Positions 36,189-44,033 of a stretch of 64,000 bases of DNA are shown piece by piece (within the stretch, counting starts at the first letter, position 1; every line of letters starts with the position of its first letter). Location of the stretch: positions 186,001 to 250,000 of the forward strand of contig NZ_JSZO01000007.1 in assembly GCF_000801955.1 (NCBI RefSeq), read 5' to 3'. Below the pieces are notes generated by a model. It had not been told where the DNA came from. It saw only the letters and a program-made list of their open reading frames with translations, and made no database searches. A program made the position numbers and the translations under genes. Origin of the DNA: Ralstonia sp. A12. Its GTDB lineage: Bacteria > Pseudomonadota > Gammaproteobacteria > Burkholderiales > Burkholderiaceae.

Positions 36189-36890
36189 ATGTCCATCGTC
36201 CGCAAATCTGCCGTTTCTGACGTGCAACTGCCTGCTGAAACCGAGGCTCCCGAAGCCCCTGCGCCCGTCACGCGTCCGCATATCGCCGAGCGGCAAGAGG
36301 CTCGCCGCCGGCAGATTCTCGATACTGCCGCACAGCTCTTCTTCACCAAAGGCTATGCAGGCATGACGATGAGTGATTTGTGCAGCGCATTGGGCGTGAC
36401 CAAGCCGGCGGTGTACTACTACTTCACCGACAAGTACGAGATTTTCGACATTCTGTGCCGCGAGGCCGCGCAGATCTGCCTGTCGGCCATCCGCGAGACT
36501 GCCGATCCAGCGTTGCCTGTGCGGGAGCGCCTGCAGGCCTGCCTGCTGGAAATGGCGCGCCGCTGCATCGATTGCCACTACGCCGCCGCCCTAACGTACC
36601 GTGACCGCCAATACCTGCGCCCCGAAACGGTGGAATGGCTGCACGGCATGTCGCGTGGCTACTACCGCGATCTCTACGCGCTGCTGGACGAAGGCAAGCG
36701 CGCCGGCGTCTTCGACTTCGGCGATGCACGCGTCGCGGCGCACGCGATGGGCGGCGTGATGGGCTTCATGTACACGTGGCACGATCCGTCGCGTATCGAT
36801 GCCGGTGTGCTGGCGCACGAACTGTCGAGCGCCATGATGAAGATCATCCTGCCGGCAGCCCCCAGCCCGGCGGCTACACCCGCGTCTTGA
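36189..36890 (+). CDS. TetR-family transcriptional regulator
   Basis: One-component repressor, 233 residues. The N-terminal helix-turn-helix is complete: RRRQILDTAAQLFFTKGYAG, then MTMSDLCSALGVTKPAVYYY. The C-terminal ligand domain resembles TetR_C_33-type (KstR2/AcrR-like) regulators that sense acyl-CoA. Divergent from the acyl-CoA synthetase/carboxylase operon, so it probably represses that operon and responds to its acyl-CoA product. The ATG at 36189 is chosen; 36180 is also possible. Its last 17 bp overlap the end of the convergent flavodiiron-like gene. Confidence 0.9.
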   Translation: MSIVRKSAVSDVQLPAETEAPEAPAPVTRPHIAERQEARRRQILDTAAQLFFTKGYAGMTMSDLCSALGVTKPAVYYYFTDKYEIFDILCREAAQICLSAIRETADPALPVRERLQACLLEMARRCIDCHYAAALTYRDRQYLRPETVEWLHGMSRGYYRDLYALLDEGKRAGVFDFGDARVAAHAMGGVMGFMYTWHDPSRIDAGVLAHELSSAMMKIILPAAPSPAATPAS

Positions 36891-37689
36891 GCGTCGCGGC
36901 CGCCGGTGTCTTGGGCATGGCGGGCAGGCGGAAGATCTCCGGTGTCATCAGGTCGATGCCGCAGTCGAGCGTTTCCACCCAATCAATGAAGCGGTTGACC
37001 ATGGCCTTCCCGCGGAAAGCCTGGCCGTGCTGCGGCACGATCCACTCGATATCCAACCCGCGAACCATCTGCGCCCACAGGCGGCACACCCGGTTGCCGC
37101 TCATGTAGCGGCGGTGGAAGGGCGCCATCAGCGGCAGGTGCGCATCGAAGTCCTCCACCGGTTTGGCGGCTACGTTGGCGTGCACCATCGATGCCCCCAG
37201 GTCCCCCGAAAACAGAATGCGCGATTCCGGATCGTAGAACTGGAAGTTGCCCTCCGAGTGCAAAAAGTGCGCCGGCACCGCCAGCAGGTGCGATTGCCCT
37301 AGCGGAATCGCCATGCCCGTATCCGGAATCGGCACGATGCGGCCCTCGGTCTTGCCCACATTGCAGAAGTGCGGCAAGAAGCGCTCCCACACGCGCGAGA
37401 TCAGGATGTCGCAGCTCGAACTCGTGAGCCATCGCCCGGCCGAGGCGACGATGTCCGGGTCCGCATGCGAGGCCAGCACGTAGTCGAGTTGTTTGGGCGG
37501 AAAGTACTTGTTCATCGCCAGGTAGAGCGCGTTGTACGTCATCTGGCCGCCCGGATCGATCAGCGCGCCGTGGCCGTGATCGACGATGAGGAACTGGTTG
37601 GTTTGCACCGGCAGGTCGTCGTGATCGTCCACCAGATCGGAGAACATCAGGCAGACATGCTCGGGCGTTTCATAAAGCGTGGTCACCAT
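36874..37689 (-). CDS. Flavodiiron-like (ODP-type) metallo-beta-lactamase-fold protein
   Basis: MBL-fold protein of 271 residues related to the diiron domain of flavodiiron oxygen/NO reductases, without the flavodoxin domain. Ligand regions are visible: HADPDIVAS (the FDP pattern is HxExDH; here Glu is replaced by Asp and the last His by Ile), HFLHSEGN, FSGDLGAS and PQHGQAF. Such ODP proteins bind oxygen or peroxide and can act as sensors or reductases. An FNR-like box lies about 66 bp upstream, matching oxygen-linked regulation. No ribosome binding site is evident before 37689. The changed first motif could alter activity. Confidence 0.8.
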   Translation of the reverse strand: MVTTLYETPEHVCLMFSDLVDDHDDLPVQTNQFLIVDHGHGALIDPGGQMTYNALYLAMNKYFPPKQLDYVLASHADPDIVASAGRWLTSSSCDILISRVWERFLPHFCNVGKTEGRIVPIPDTGMAIPLGQSHLLAVPAHFLHSEGNFQFYDPESRILFSGDLGASMVHANVAAKPVEDFDAHLPLMAPFHRRYMSGNRVCRLWAQMVRGLDIEWIVPQHGQAFRGKAMVNRFIDWVETLDCGIDLMTPEIFRLPAMPKTPAAATLKTRV

Positions 37690-37748
37690 GGAGGGGGAGG
37701 GGCGCAGGTTGGGATGCCCGATGGTCGCGCAGCGTAGGCCGGGGCCTA

Positions 37749-37762
37749 TTGATCCGTGTCAA
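37749..37762. promoter_or_regulatory. FNR/ANR-like box
   Basis: TTGAT-CCGT-GTCAA matches the FNR consensus TTGAT-N4-ATCAA at 9 of 10 positions. It is 60-73 bp upstream of the flavodiiron-like gene start. Confidence 0.55.
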
Positions 37763-37936
37763 GGCAGGTGTGGTGCCGGCGCTGGCTCTGGCATGCCGTT
37801 CATCCGTCCTGTGACGTCCCTCACGTGATAAACTTTTGATTTTTAACGCTTTGCGCGAGCCGCTTGCGGTCCTTTTTTGGGTTTCCCGCCTGAGTCTGTC
37901 GCGCCGCCATGCCAACCGGCATGCCGCATCTCCCCT

Positions 37937-39424
37937 ATGAACACTGCGACAACGTCTGAAGCACCGGCCAACGATTCGGTGACATTCGACAGCTTCGGCC
38001 TGCACCCCGACATCCTGCGTGCACTGACCGAAAGCGGCTATACCAAGCCCACGCCCATCCAGGCCGCCGCCATTCCGGTGGTGACCGCTGGCCGCGACGT
38101 CATGGGCGCCGCGCAAACGGGCACCGGCAAGACCGCCGGCTTCTCGCTGCCGATCATCCAGAACCTGCTGCCTGACGCGAACACCAGTGCGTCGCCGGCA
38201 CGCCACCCGGTGCGAGCGCTGATCCTCACGCCCACGCGGGAGCTGGCTGACCAGGTGTACGACAACGTCGCCAAGTACGCGAAATACACGGCGCTGCGCA
38301 GCGCGGTCGTGTTCGGCGGCGTTGATATGAACCCGCAGACCGAGCAACTGCGTCGTGGCGTGGAAATCCTCGTGGCTACGCCGGGTCGTCTGCTCGACCA
38401 TGTGCAGCAGCGCAGCGTGAACCTCTCGCAGGTGCGCATGCTGGTGCTGGACGAAGCTGACCGCATGCTCGACATGGGCTTCCTGCCCGATCTGCAGCGC
38501 ATCATCAACCTGCTGCCGGCGCATCGCCAGACGCTGTTGTTCTCGGCCACGTTCTCGCCTGAGATCAAGAAGCTGGCCTCCAGCTACTTGCGCCATCCGC
38601 AGACGATTGAAGTGGCACGCAGCAACGCCACGGCTGAGAACGTCCGCCAGGTCATCTACACGGTGCCGGACAACCACAAGCAAGCCGCGCTCGTGCACCT
38701 GCTGCGCCAGCGTGCTGACCAAGGTCTGCCGCGCCAGTGCATCGTGTTCTCGAACAGCAAGATCGGCTGCTCGCGGCTGTCGCGCGCGCTGGAACGCGAA
38801 GGCATCAACGCCAACGCCATTCACGGCGACAAGACGCAGACCGAACGCATGCAGACGCTCGAAGCCTTCAAGCAAGGCACCGTCGATGTGCTGGTCGCCA
38901 CGGACGTGGCCGCACGCGGCCTCGACATCTCGCAGATGCCGTGCGTGATCAACTTCGACCTGCCGTTCAACGCAGAAGACTACGTGCACCGCATTGGCCG
39001 CACGGGCCGCGCTGGAGCTTCCGGTGATGCGCTGTCGCTGTTCGCCCCGGGCGACGAGCGTTTCCTGGCTGATATCGAAAAGCTGATCAAGCGCAGCCTG
39101 CCGCGCGAGCAACTGACCGACTTCGACCCGACCGGCGAGCAGGCCCGCGACCGTGAGCGTCGTGAGCGCGATGAAAAGCGTGCCCGCAGCGAAGTGCGCC
39201 GCGCCCGCGAGCGCGATGAGCGCAACGGTGCCCGCGTGCTGGATCACACGATCGTGCGCCCGGCGTTCCGCCCGTCGGACGACCCGTTCTTCAATCGTCC
39301 GTACGAATCGGCGGTGCCTGCGGAGTCGGCAGAAGCTGCCAAACCGGCGCAACCGGCCGGTCACCCGCGCAGCGCCAAGCGCCCAATCGCAGCACTCCTC
39401 GGTGGCGTGCCGCGCAAGCGCTAA
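37937..39424 (+). CDS. rhlE: DEAD-box ATP-dependent RNA helicase, RhlE type
   Basis: RNA helicase for ribosome biogenesis and mRNA turnover, 495 residues. All core motifs are present: AQTGTGKT (I), PTRELADQ (Ia), TPGRLLDH (Ib), VLDEADRMLDMGF (II), SATFS (III), TDVAARGLDI (V), HRIGRTGRAG (VI). A charged Arg/Glu-rich region (residues ~395-435) and a basic C-terminal tail ending ALLGGVPRKR follow, typical of RhlE. The ATG at 37937 gives the usual N-terminus; the extended frame is discarded. A weak hairpin with a T-run lies in the leader region (37857-37880). Confidence 0.95.
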   Translation: MNTATTSEAPANDSVTFDSFGLHPDILRALTESGYTKPTPIQAAAIPVVTAGRDVMGAAQTGTGKTAGFSLPIIQNLLPDANTSASPARHPVRALILTPTRELADQVYDNVAKYAKYTALRSAVVFGGVDMNPQTEQLRRGVEILVATPGRLLDHVQQRSVNLSQVRMLVLDEADRMLDMGFLPDLQRIINLLPAHRQTLLFSATFSPEIKKLASSYLRHPQTIEVARSNATAENVRQVIYTVPDNHKQAALVHLLRQRADQGLPRQCIVFSNSKIGCSRLSRALEREGINANAIHGDKTQTERMQTLEAFKQGTVDVLVATDVAARGLDISQMPCVINFDLPFNAEDYVHRIGRTGRAGASGDALSLFAPGDERFLADIEKLIKRSLPREQLTDFDPTGEQARDRERRERDEKRARSEVRRARERDERNGARVLDHTIVRPAFRPSDDPFFNRPYESAVPAESAEAAKPAQPAGHPRSAKRPIAALLGGVPRKR

Positions 39425-39475
39425 GCCAGTCTGTTGAAAACGGCTGCCGTGTTCACAACACTCGTGCCGCCGGGG

Positions 39476-40420
39476 TCACGCAGTTGCCAATCGTGCAAGG
39501 CGATTGGCCCAGGCCGGGACGGCGTCTCGGTAAAACCCCTCGATATCTCCCGCCCGAATCTCCAGCCCCAGATGCCGCGCCGCTTCCGTCAGCGCGGCCA
39601 GCGGCTGGTTGCGGTTGATCGCGCGCGCGCCGGTCTGCTTGCTGAGCTTTTCGCCATCAGCGTTGACCACCACCGGCACGTGCATATAGCGCACGGGCGG
39701 TAATCCAAGCAGTTGTTGCAGATAGGCCTGGCGGGGCGTCGAGTCGAGCAGGTCGGCCCCACGCACCACATCGGTAATACCTTGTGCCGCATCGTCCGCG
39801 ACGACCGCAATCTGATACGCCCACATGCCGTCAGCACGCTTGAGTACGAAGTCGCCCACGGCTTCGGCCAGGTTCTGGCACTGCGTGCCTTGCCAGCGGT
39901 CGTTGAAGCAGATCGTGGCAGCATCGGCCTCTGGCACACGCACACGCCAGGCACGCGGCTGGCGCCCATTCAAGCCATTGCGGCAGGTGCCCGGGTAGAT
40001 CAGCGTCTGATGCCGTAGGCGCCCGTTCGCATCGATGGTGGTGACGGAATCGGCAATTTCGCGGCGCGTGCAGCCGCACGGGTAGAGCCGGTCGACGGCC
40101 TGCAGTTGTGCCAGCGCGGTTTCAAAGCGGTGCAGGTGTGCGCTCTGCCATTGCGGCGCCTCATCAGGCGCCAGGCCAAGCGTTTCGAGTGCAGCGAGGA
40201 TGTCGCGATCGGCGCCAGGCACGTTGCGCTGGAAGTCGATGTCTTCAATGCGCACCAGCCATGTGCCGCCGTGCACGCGCGCGTCAAGCCAGCTTGCCAG
40301 CGCCGTGACCAGCGAGCCGATGTGCAGCGGCCCCGTAGGCGAGGGCGCGAAGCGGCCACGGTACGTGCCGCGCGCCGGCGCAGCGGAAGTGTCGGGAAAA
40401 TCGAGATTGGCTTGGGACAA
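39476..40420 (-). CDS. gluQ: Glutamyl-queuosine tRNA(Asp) synthetase
   Basis: Truncated glutamyl-tRNA synthetase that attaches glutamate to queuosine-34 of tRNA-Asp. 314 residues; it lacks the anticodon-binding half of GluRS. The HIGH-like motif is GRFAPSPTGPLHIGSL, the KMSKS-like motif is EKLSKQTGA, and the zinc-binding Cys cluster is YPCGCTRREI with a later GTCRNG. Convergent with rhlE, with only about 50 bp between stops. Confidence 0.94.
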   Translation of the reverse strand: MSQANLDFPDTSAAPARGTYRGRFAPSPTGPLHIGSLVTALASWLDARVHGGTWLVRIEDIDFQRNVPGADRDILAALETLGLAPDEAPQWQSAHLHRFETALAQLQAVDRLYPCGCTRREIADSVTTIDANGRLRHQTLIYPGTCRNGLNGRQPRAWRVRVPEADAATICFNDRWQGTQCQNLAEAVGDFVLKRADGMWAYQIAVVADDAAQGITDVVRGADLLDSTPRQAYLQQLLGLPPVRYMHVPVVVNADGEKLSKQTGARAINRNQPLAALTEAARHLGLEIRAGDIEGFYRDAVPAWANRLARLATA

Positions 40421-40487
40421 CGCAAAGCTCCGGGCGCGGATGTCGCTATTTTGCGCGATTTTGCCTCGTTACCTCGGCTTGTTGCCG

Positions 40488-41390
40488 CTACTGCATCAGC
40501 AGCGCCTGGGCCAGGCGTGGGTCTTCCAGCTTCTCGACCCACCACTGCAGCGCCTTGCCGCGCATGTTGTTGCGCCACGCCACCTGGAATGTGCCGAGGC
40601 GGCGGTCTTCGGTGGTTTCCTTGGCGATCAGCACGCCGGAATCCAGATACGGTTGCGCCAGCGGCACTGGCAGCCAACCGCAGCCCAGTCCGCGGATCTG
40701 CGCCTGGATCTTGTCGTCCATGGTCGGCACCACCAGCGTGTCCTGGCCAGCCATGACGCCAATGGTGCGTGCAGGCAGATTGCGTGACGTATCGCCCACG
40801 GCAACGATGCGATGGCGCGCGATGGCGGTAGCCGGTATCGGCTCCTGCATTTGCGCGAGCGGGTGGTGCGTCGCCACCGCAAAGGCAAATGGAATGGTGC
40901 CGAGCGTGCGTGTTTGCACACCCTGCACCGGCGCGGTGTGCGCGGGGCCGAGTATCAGATCAGCGCGGCCGGAGAGCAGCGCATCCCACGTGCCGCCCAG
41001 AACCTCGCGGCTGAAGCGCAGGCGGGTGGCGGTGTTCTCGGCGTAGAAGTCCTGGATCACGGGCAGTAGTGCGCGGAAGTAGACCAGGTTGTCCAGCACG
41101 ATGGTCAGCGTGGCTTCCCAGCCGGTGGCCAGGCGTTTGACGCGGCGGGCCAGGTCGTCGGCGGCCTGCAGCAGGTGGCGGCCTTCGTCGAGCAGCGCGC
41201 GGCCGGCGGGCGTCAGTTCTGCGCGGTGGCGGCGGCGGTCGAACAACAGCACATCCAAGTCGTCTTCCAGCTTGCGCACCACATAGGTCAGCGCAGACGG
41301 CACCTTGCCCAACTCGTGGGCGGCGGCGGCAAAGCTGCCCTTGCGTTCAATCGCGTCCAACACTTCCAGGGATTCCAGTGACAACGCCAT
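40488..41390 (-). CDS. LysR-family regulator divergent from pirin
   Basis: LysR-type regulator, 300 residues, with the N-terminal HTH (SLEVLDAIERKGSFAAAAHE, then KVPSALTYVVRKLEDDL) and a substrate-binding C-terminal domain. Divergent from the pirin gene across 107 bp; the two starts are joined by a 10-bp inverted repeat. It likely controls the pirin/flavoprotein pair. Confidence 0.92.
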   Translation of the reverse strand: MALSLESLEVLDAIERKGSFAAAAHELGKVPSALTYVVRKLEDDLDVLLFDRRRHRAELTPAGRALLDEGRHLLQAADDLARRVKRLATGWEATLTIVLDNLVYFRALLPVIQDFYAENTATRLRFSREVLGGTWDALLSGRADLILGPAHTAPVQGVQTRTLGTIPFAFAVATHHPLAQMQEPIPATAIARHRIVAVGDTSRNLPARTIGVMAGQDTLVVPTMDDKIQAQIRGLGCGWLPVPLAQPYLDSGVLIAKETTEDRRLGTFQVAWRNNMRGKALQWWVEKLEDPRLAQALLMQ

Positions 41391-41399
41391 ATTCAGATT

Positions 41400-41498
41400 T
41401 TTTGATGAAATGAGTCAAAGCCGTATGGCTCGTACTATAGCCAATCTGCGTACCATTCACACATCAACGCAGTGATTTGGATAGGAGATTCATCAAAA
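41400..41498. repeat. Inverted repeat TTTTGATGAA ... TTCATCAAAA at the LysR/pirin starts
   Basis: Perfect 10-bp arms at 41400-41409 and 41489-41498, one abutting the LysR start and the other the pirin start. Candidate paired binding sites for loop formation by the LysR protein. Confidence 0.5.
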
Positions 41499-42196
41499 TG
41501 ATTGAAATCCGCCCCTCTCAAGACCGCGGTTACGCAGACCACGGCTGGCTGAAGTCGTATCACAGCTTCTCGTTTGCCGATTACATGGACCCGGAGCACG
41601 TGCATTTCGGGCCGTTGCGCGTCATCAATGAAGACCGCGTCGCCGCCGGCATGGGCTTTGGTACCCATGGCCACCGCGACATGGAAATCATCAGCTACGT
41701 GCTCGACGGCGAGCTGGCGCACAAGGACAGCATGGGCAACGGCAGCGTACTGCGCCCCGGCGACGTGCAACGCATGACGGCTGGGACTGGCGTGCGCCAC
41801 TCCGAGTTCAACCATGCGCAGGACCAGACCACGCACTTTTTGCAGATCTGGGTGTTGCCCGAGCAGCAGAACCTCACGCCCGGCTACGAAGAGCGTCACT
41901 TCGATGCAGCGGCCAAGCGCGGCAAGCTCGCCCTGATCGCCAGTGCAGATGGCCGTAACGACTCGGTGAAGGTGCATCAGGACATGGCGCTGTATGCCGG
42001 CAGGTTCGACGGCGCCGAGGCCGCTACGCTGCCCATCGCCGATGGCCGTCGCGCCTACGTGCATGTCGTGCGCGGCAAGGTCGCCGTCAACGGCAAGCCC
42101 CTGTCGGGCGGCGATGCAGCCAAGCTGACGCAAGAGGGCGCGGTGACGCTTTCCGGCGGTGAAGACAGCGAAGTGCTGGTGTTCGATCTTCCGTAA
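41498..42196 (+). CDS. Pirin family protein (quercetinase-like cupin)
   Basis: Bicupin pirin, 232 residues. The N-terminal cupin metal site is in FGTHGHRDMEIISYVLDGEL and GTGVRHSEFNHA (His, His, His and Glu ligands). Bacterial pirins act as quercetin dioxygenases or stress-related regulators; role here unknown. ATAGGAGA precedes the ATG at 41498, so 7 earlier in-frame codons are discarded. Followed 79 bp later by a flavodoxin-fold NAD(P)H oxidoreductase gene, probably in the same transcript. Confidence 0.93.
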   Translation: MIEIRPSQDRGYADHGWLKSYHSFSFADYMDPEHVHFGPLRVINEDRVAAGMGFGTHGHRDMEIISYVLDGELAHKDSMGNGSVLRPGDVQRMTAGTGVRHSEFNHAQDQTTHFLQIWVLPEQQNLTPGYEERHFDAAAKRGKLALIASADGRNDSVKVHQDMALYAGRFDGAEAATLPIADGRRAYVHVVRGKVAVNGKPLSGGDAAKLTQEGAVTLSGGEDSEVLVFDLP

Positions 42197-42275
42197 TGTT
42201 TGCGGCGCACGCTTTGTGCGCCGTTTCTCTTTTTCGTTGTTTCCCTGCTGTTACCCCAACCTCGAGAGGACTCCC

Positions 42276-42848
42276 ATGGCACGAGTTGCAGTCGTTTATC
42301 ACAGCGGTTATGGCCACACCAAGAAACAAGCCGAGGCAGTCTTTGCCGGCGTGCAGGCGGCTGGTGCCGAGGCACACCTGGTCTCGGTGGCCGACGTCAA
42401 TGACGATACCTGGGCACTGCTGGCCGGCGTTGACGCCATCGTCTTCGGCGCGCCGACCTACATGGGTGGCGTTTCGGGCGACTTCAAAAAATTTGCAGAT
42501 GCCTCGTCCAAGGCGTGGTTCACCGGTGCATGGAAGGACAAGGTGGCCGCGGGCTTTACCAACTCCGCCTCTATCAACGGTGACAAGTACGCGTCGATCC
42601 AGTACCTGTGGACGCTATCGCAGCAGCACGGGATGATCTGGGTGGGCACGGGCATGATGCCGGCCAACAGCAAGGCCGCCACCCGCAACGACATCAACTA
42701 CATGGGCGGCTTTGGCGGCGCGCTGTCGCAAGCCCCGTCGGACGCCAGCCCGGAAGAAGGTCCGCTGCCTGGCGACCTGGAAACCGCCAAGCTGTTCGGC
42801 GAGCGGGTTGTCGCGGTGACCAAGCAGTTCGTGCGCGGCCGCCAGTAA
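42276..42848 (+). CDS. WrbA-like flavodoxin-fold NAD(P)H oxidoreductase
   Basis: FMN-binding quinone reductase-type protein, 190 residues. It starts VAVVYHSGYGHTKKQAEAV, the phosphate-binding loop of the flavodoxin fold, with a second FMN loop FGAPTYMGGVSGDFK. Likely two-electron reduction of quinones. GAGAGGA precedes the ATG at 42276. Second gene after pirin; a bidirectional terminator follows. Confidence 0.9.
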   Translation: MARVAVVYHSGYGHTKKQAEAVFAGVQAAGAEAHLVSVADVNDDTWALLAGVDAIVFGAPTYMGGVSGDFKKFADASSKAWFTGAWKDKVAAGFTNSASINGDKYASIQYLWTLSQQHGMIWVGTGMMPANSKAATRNDINYMGGFGGALSQAPSDASPEEGPLPGDLETAKLFGERVVAVTKQFVRGRQ

Positions 42849-42870
42849 GCAGGCCGATCGCCCAAAGAAA

Positions 42871-42895
42871 AACGCCGGCATGCCCGGCGTTTTTT
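42871..42895. terminator. Bidirectional terminator after the WrbA-like gene
   Basis: AACGCCGG / CCGGCGT stem with TTTTTT after it and AAAGAAAAA before it, so it serves both convergent transcripts. Confidence 0.9.
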
Positions 42896-42912
42896 GTTGA
42901 CTGTGGCGTGGC

Positions 42913-43038
42913 TCAGAACTGCGTGCCGGTTCCGCAGAACATGCCGCGGTTCGAGCCGCCCGCGCAGCTCGTCGAACAGCCGCCCAATGCCGCAAGGCAC
43001 AGCGTCATGGCGAGGAGGGCAGCGGCGAGGCGTTTCAT
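42913..43038 (-). CDS. Tiny lipoprotein (41 residues)
   Basis: Begins [20 protein letters not shown], then C, a clean signal peptide with lipobox LGGC at Cys 21, and a mature part of only about 20 residues, rich in Cys, Ser and Gly ([18 protein letters not shown]). Its ATG overlaps the trhO stop by 4 bp (ATGA), so it is translationally coupled. Function unknown. Confidence 0.7.
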   Translation of the reverse strand: MKRLAAALLAMTLCLAALGGCSTSCAGGSNRGMFCGTGTQF

Positions 43039-43883
43039 GCAGCGGCCTGGGTTTGGTGCTCGGCGCAATGCGGGCAGCGCTGGCCGGGGATGTAGTTGGG
43101 CGATTGTTGTTCTTCGGGCGTCACCACGGCGCGGCAGGCAAAGCACTGCTTCGGACCGGCCGGCAGCAACTTCGGGTTGAGTGCTGTGCGGTGGTCGAAG
43201 ACAAAGCAGTCGCCATCGTAGTGGTCGCCGCCGACTTCCTCGAAGTACTTCAGGATGCCGCCTTCGAGCTGATACACGCGCTCAACGCCGACTTCCTGCA
43301 TGTGGATCGCCGCCTTCTCGCAGCGGATGCCGCCGGTGCAGAACGACACCACCGTCTTGCCGGCAAAGTCATCCTTGTGCGCAGCAATCGCGGGCGGGAA
43401 TTCCGTGAACTTCTTGAGGTTGTATTCGACGACGTTCTTGAAGGTGCCGACCGCCACTTCATAGTCATTGCGCGTGTCGAGCATTACCACGGGGCGGCCT
43501 TCGTCGTCGTGGCCCTGGTCGAGCCAGCGCTTGAGATCCGGCGGCGCGACCGACGGCGCGCGGCCGTCTTCCGGGCGGATCAGCGGGTAGCGCATGGTGA
43601 TGATTTCTTTCTTCATGCGCACCAGCAGGCGGCGGAACGGCTGGTGATCGGACAGGCTTTCCTTCGGGGCCAGATCGGCAAAGCGCGGATCAGCGCGCAG
43701 CCAGCCGATGATGCCGTCAATGGCCTCGCGCGAGCCAGCCAGGAAGATGTTGATGCCCTCAGGCGCCAGCAGCACGGTGCCCTTGAGTTCGCGTGCCTGG
43801 CATTCGGCCAGCAGCGCCGGACGCAGGGTTTCGCGGTCATCAAGGGTGATGAATTTGTAAGCGGAAATATTGACGATCTGCAT
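43035..43883 (-). CDS. trhO: tRNA uridine(34) hydroxylase (rhodanese family)
   Basis: TrhO (YceA family) makes 5-hydroxyuridine at U34 of tRNA, 282 residues. The N-terminal ferredoxin-like domain is [18 protein letters not shown]; the rhodanese domain has the catalytic Cys in [15 protein letters not shown]-terminal cysteine-rich zinc motif (CFACRAV and CPHCAEHQ) ends the protein. The start is 43883; the frame runs on unbroken for 3.3 kb antisense to dnaE, but that extension is not coding. The tiny lipoprotein gene follows in overlap. Confidence 0.94.
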   Translation of the reverse strand: MQIVNISAYKFITLDDRETLRPALLAECQARELKGTVLLAPEGINIFLAGSREAIDGIIGWLRADPRFADLAPKESLSDHQPFRRLLVRMKKEIITMRYPLIRPEDGRAPSVAPPDLKRWLDQGHDDEGRPVVMLDTRNDYEVAVGTFKNVVEYNLKKFTEFPPAIAAHKDDFAGKTVVSFCTGGIRCEKAAIHMQEVGVERVYQLEGGILKYFEEVGGDHYDGDCFVFDHRTALNPKLLPAGPKQCFACRAVVTPEEQQSPNYIPGQRCPHCAEHQTQAAA

Positions 43884-43938
43884 GTGCTGCCGCGCCGTTT
43901 TTGAGGCGCCTGGATAACCCGTTGATTCGTAAGCCGAA

Positions 43939-43944
43939 ATTATA
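43939..43944 (-). promoter_or_regulatory. -10 element (TATAAT) for trhO
   Basis: A perfect TATAAT on the minus strand, 55-60 bp upstream of the trhO start. No clear -35. Confidence 0.5.
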
Positions 43945-44000
43945 GCGGCCCAAGCATCGGTGCGGGGTTGCTGAGGGTCAATCTGACGCGCGGCAAATGC

Positions 44001-44027
44001 TTTACGGAAGGTGGCACCCGTTACAAT
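44001..44027 (+). promoter_or_regulatory. Promoter for dnaE, predicted to give a leaderless mRNA
   Basis: TTTACG, 15-bp spacer, TACAAT at 44022-44027. The A of the dnaE ATG is 7 bp after the -10, where transcription would start. Confidence 0.4.
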
Positions 44028-44033
44028 ACGCGG

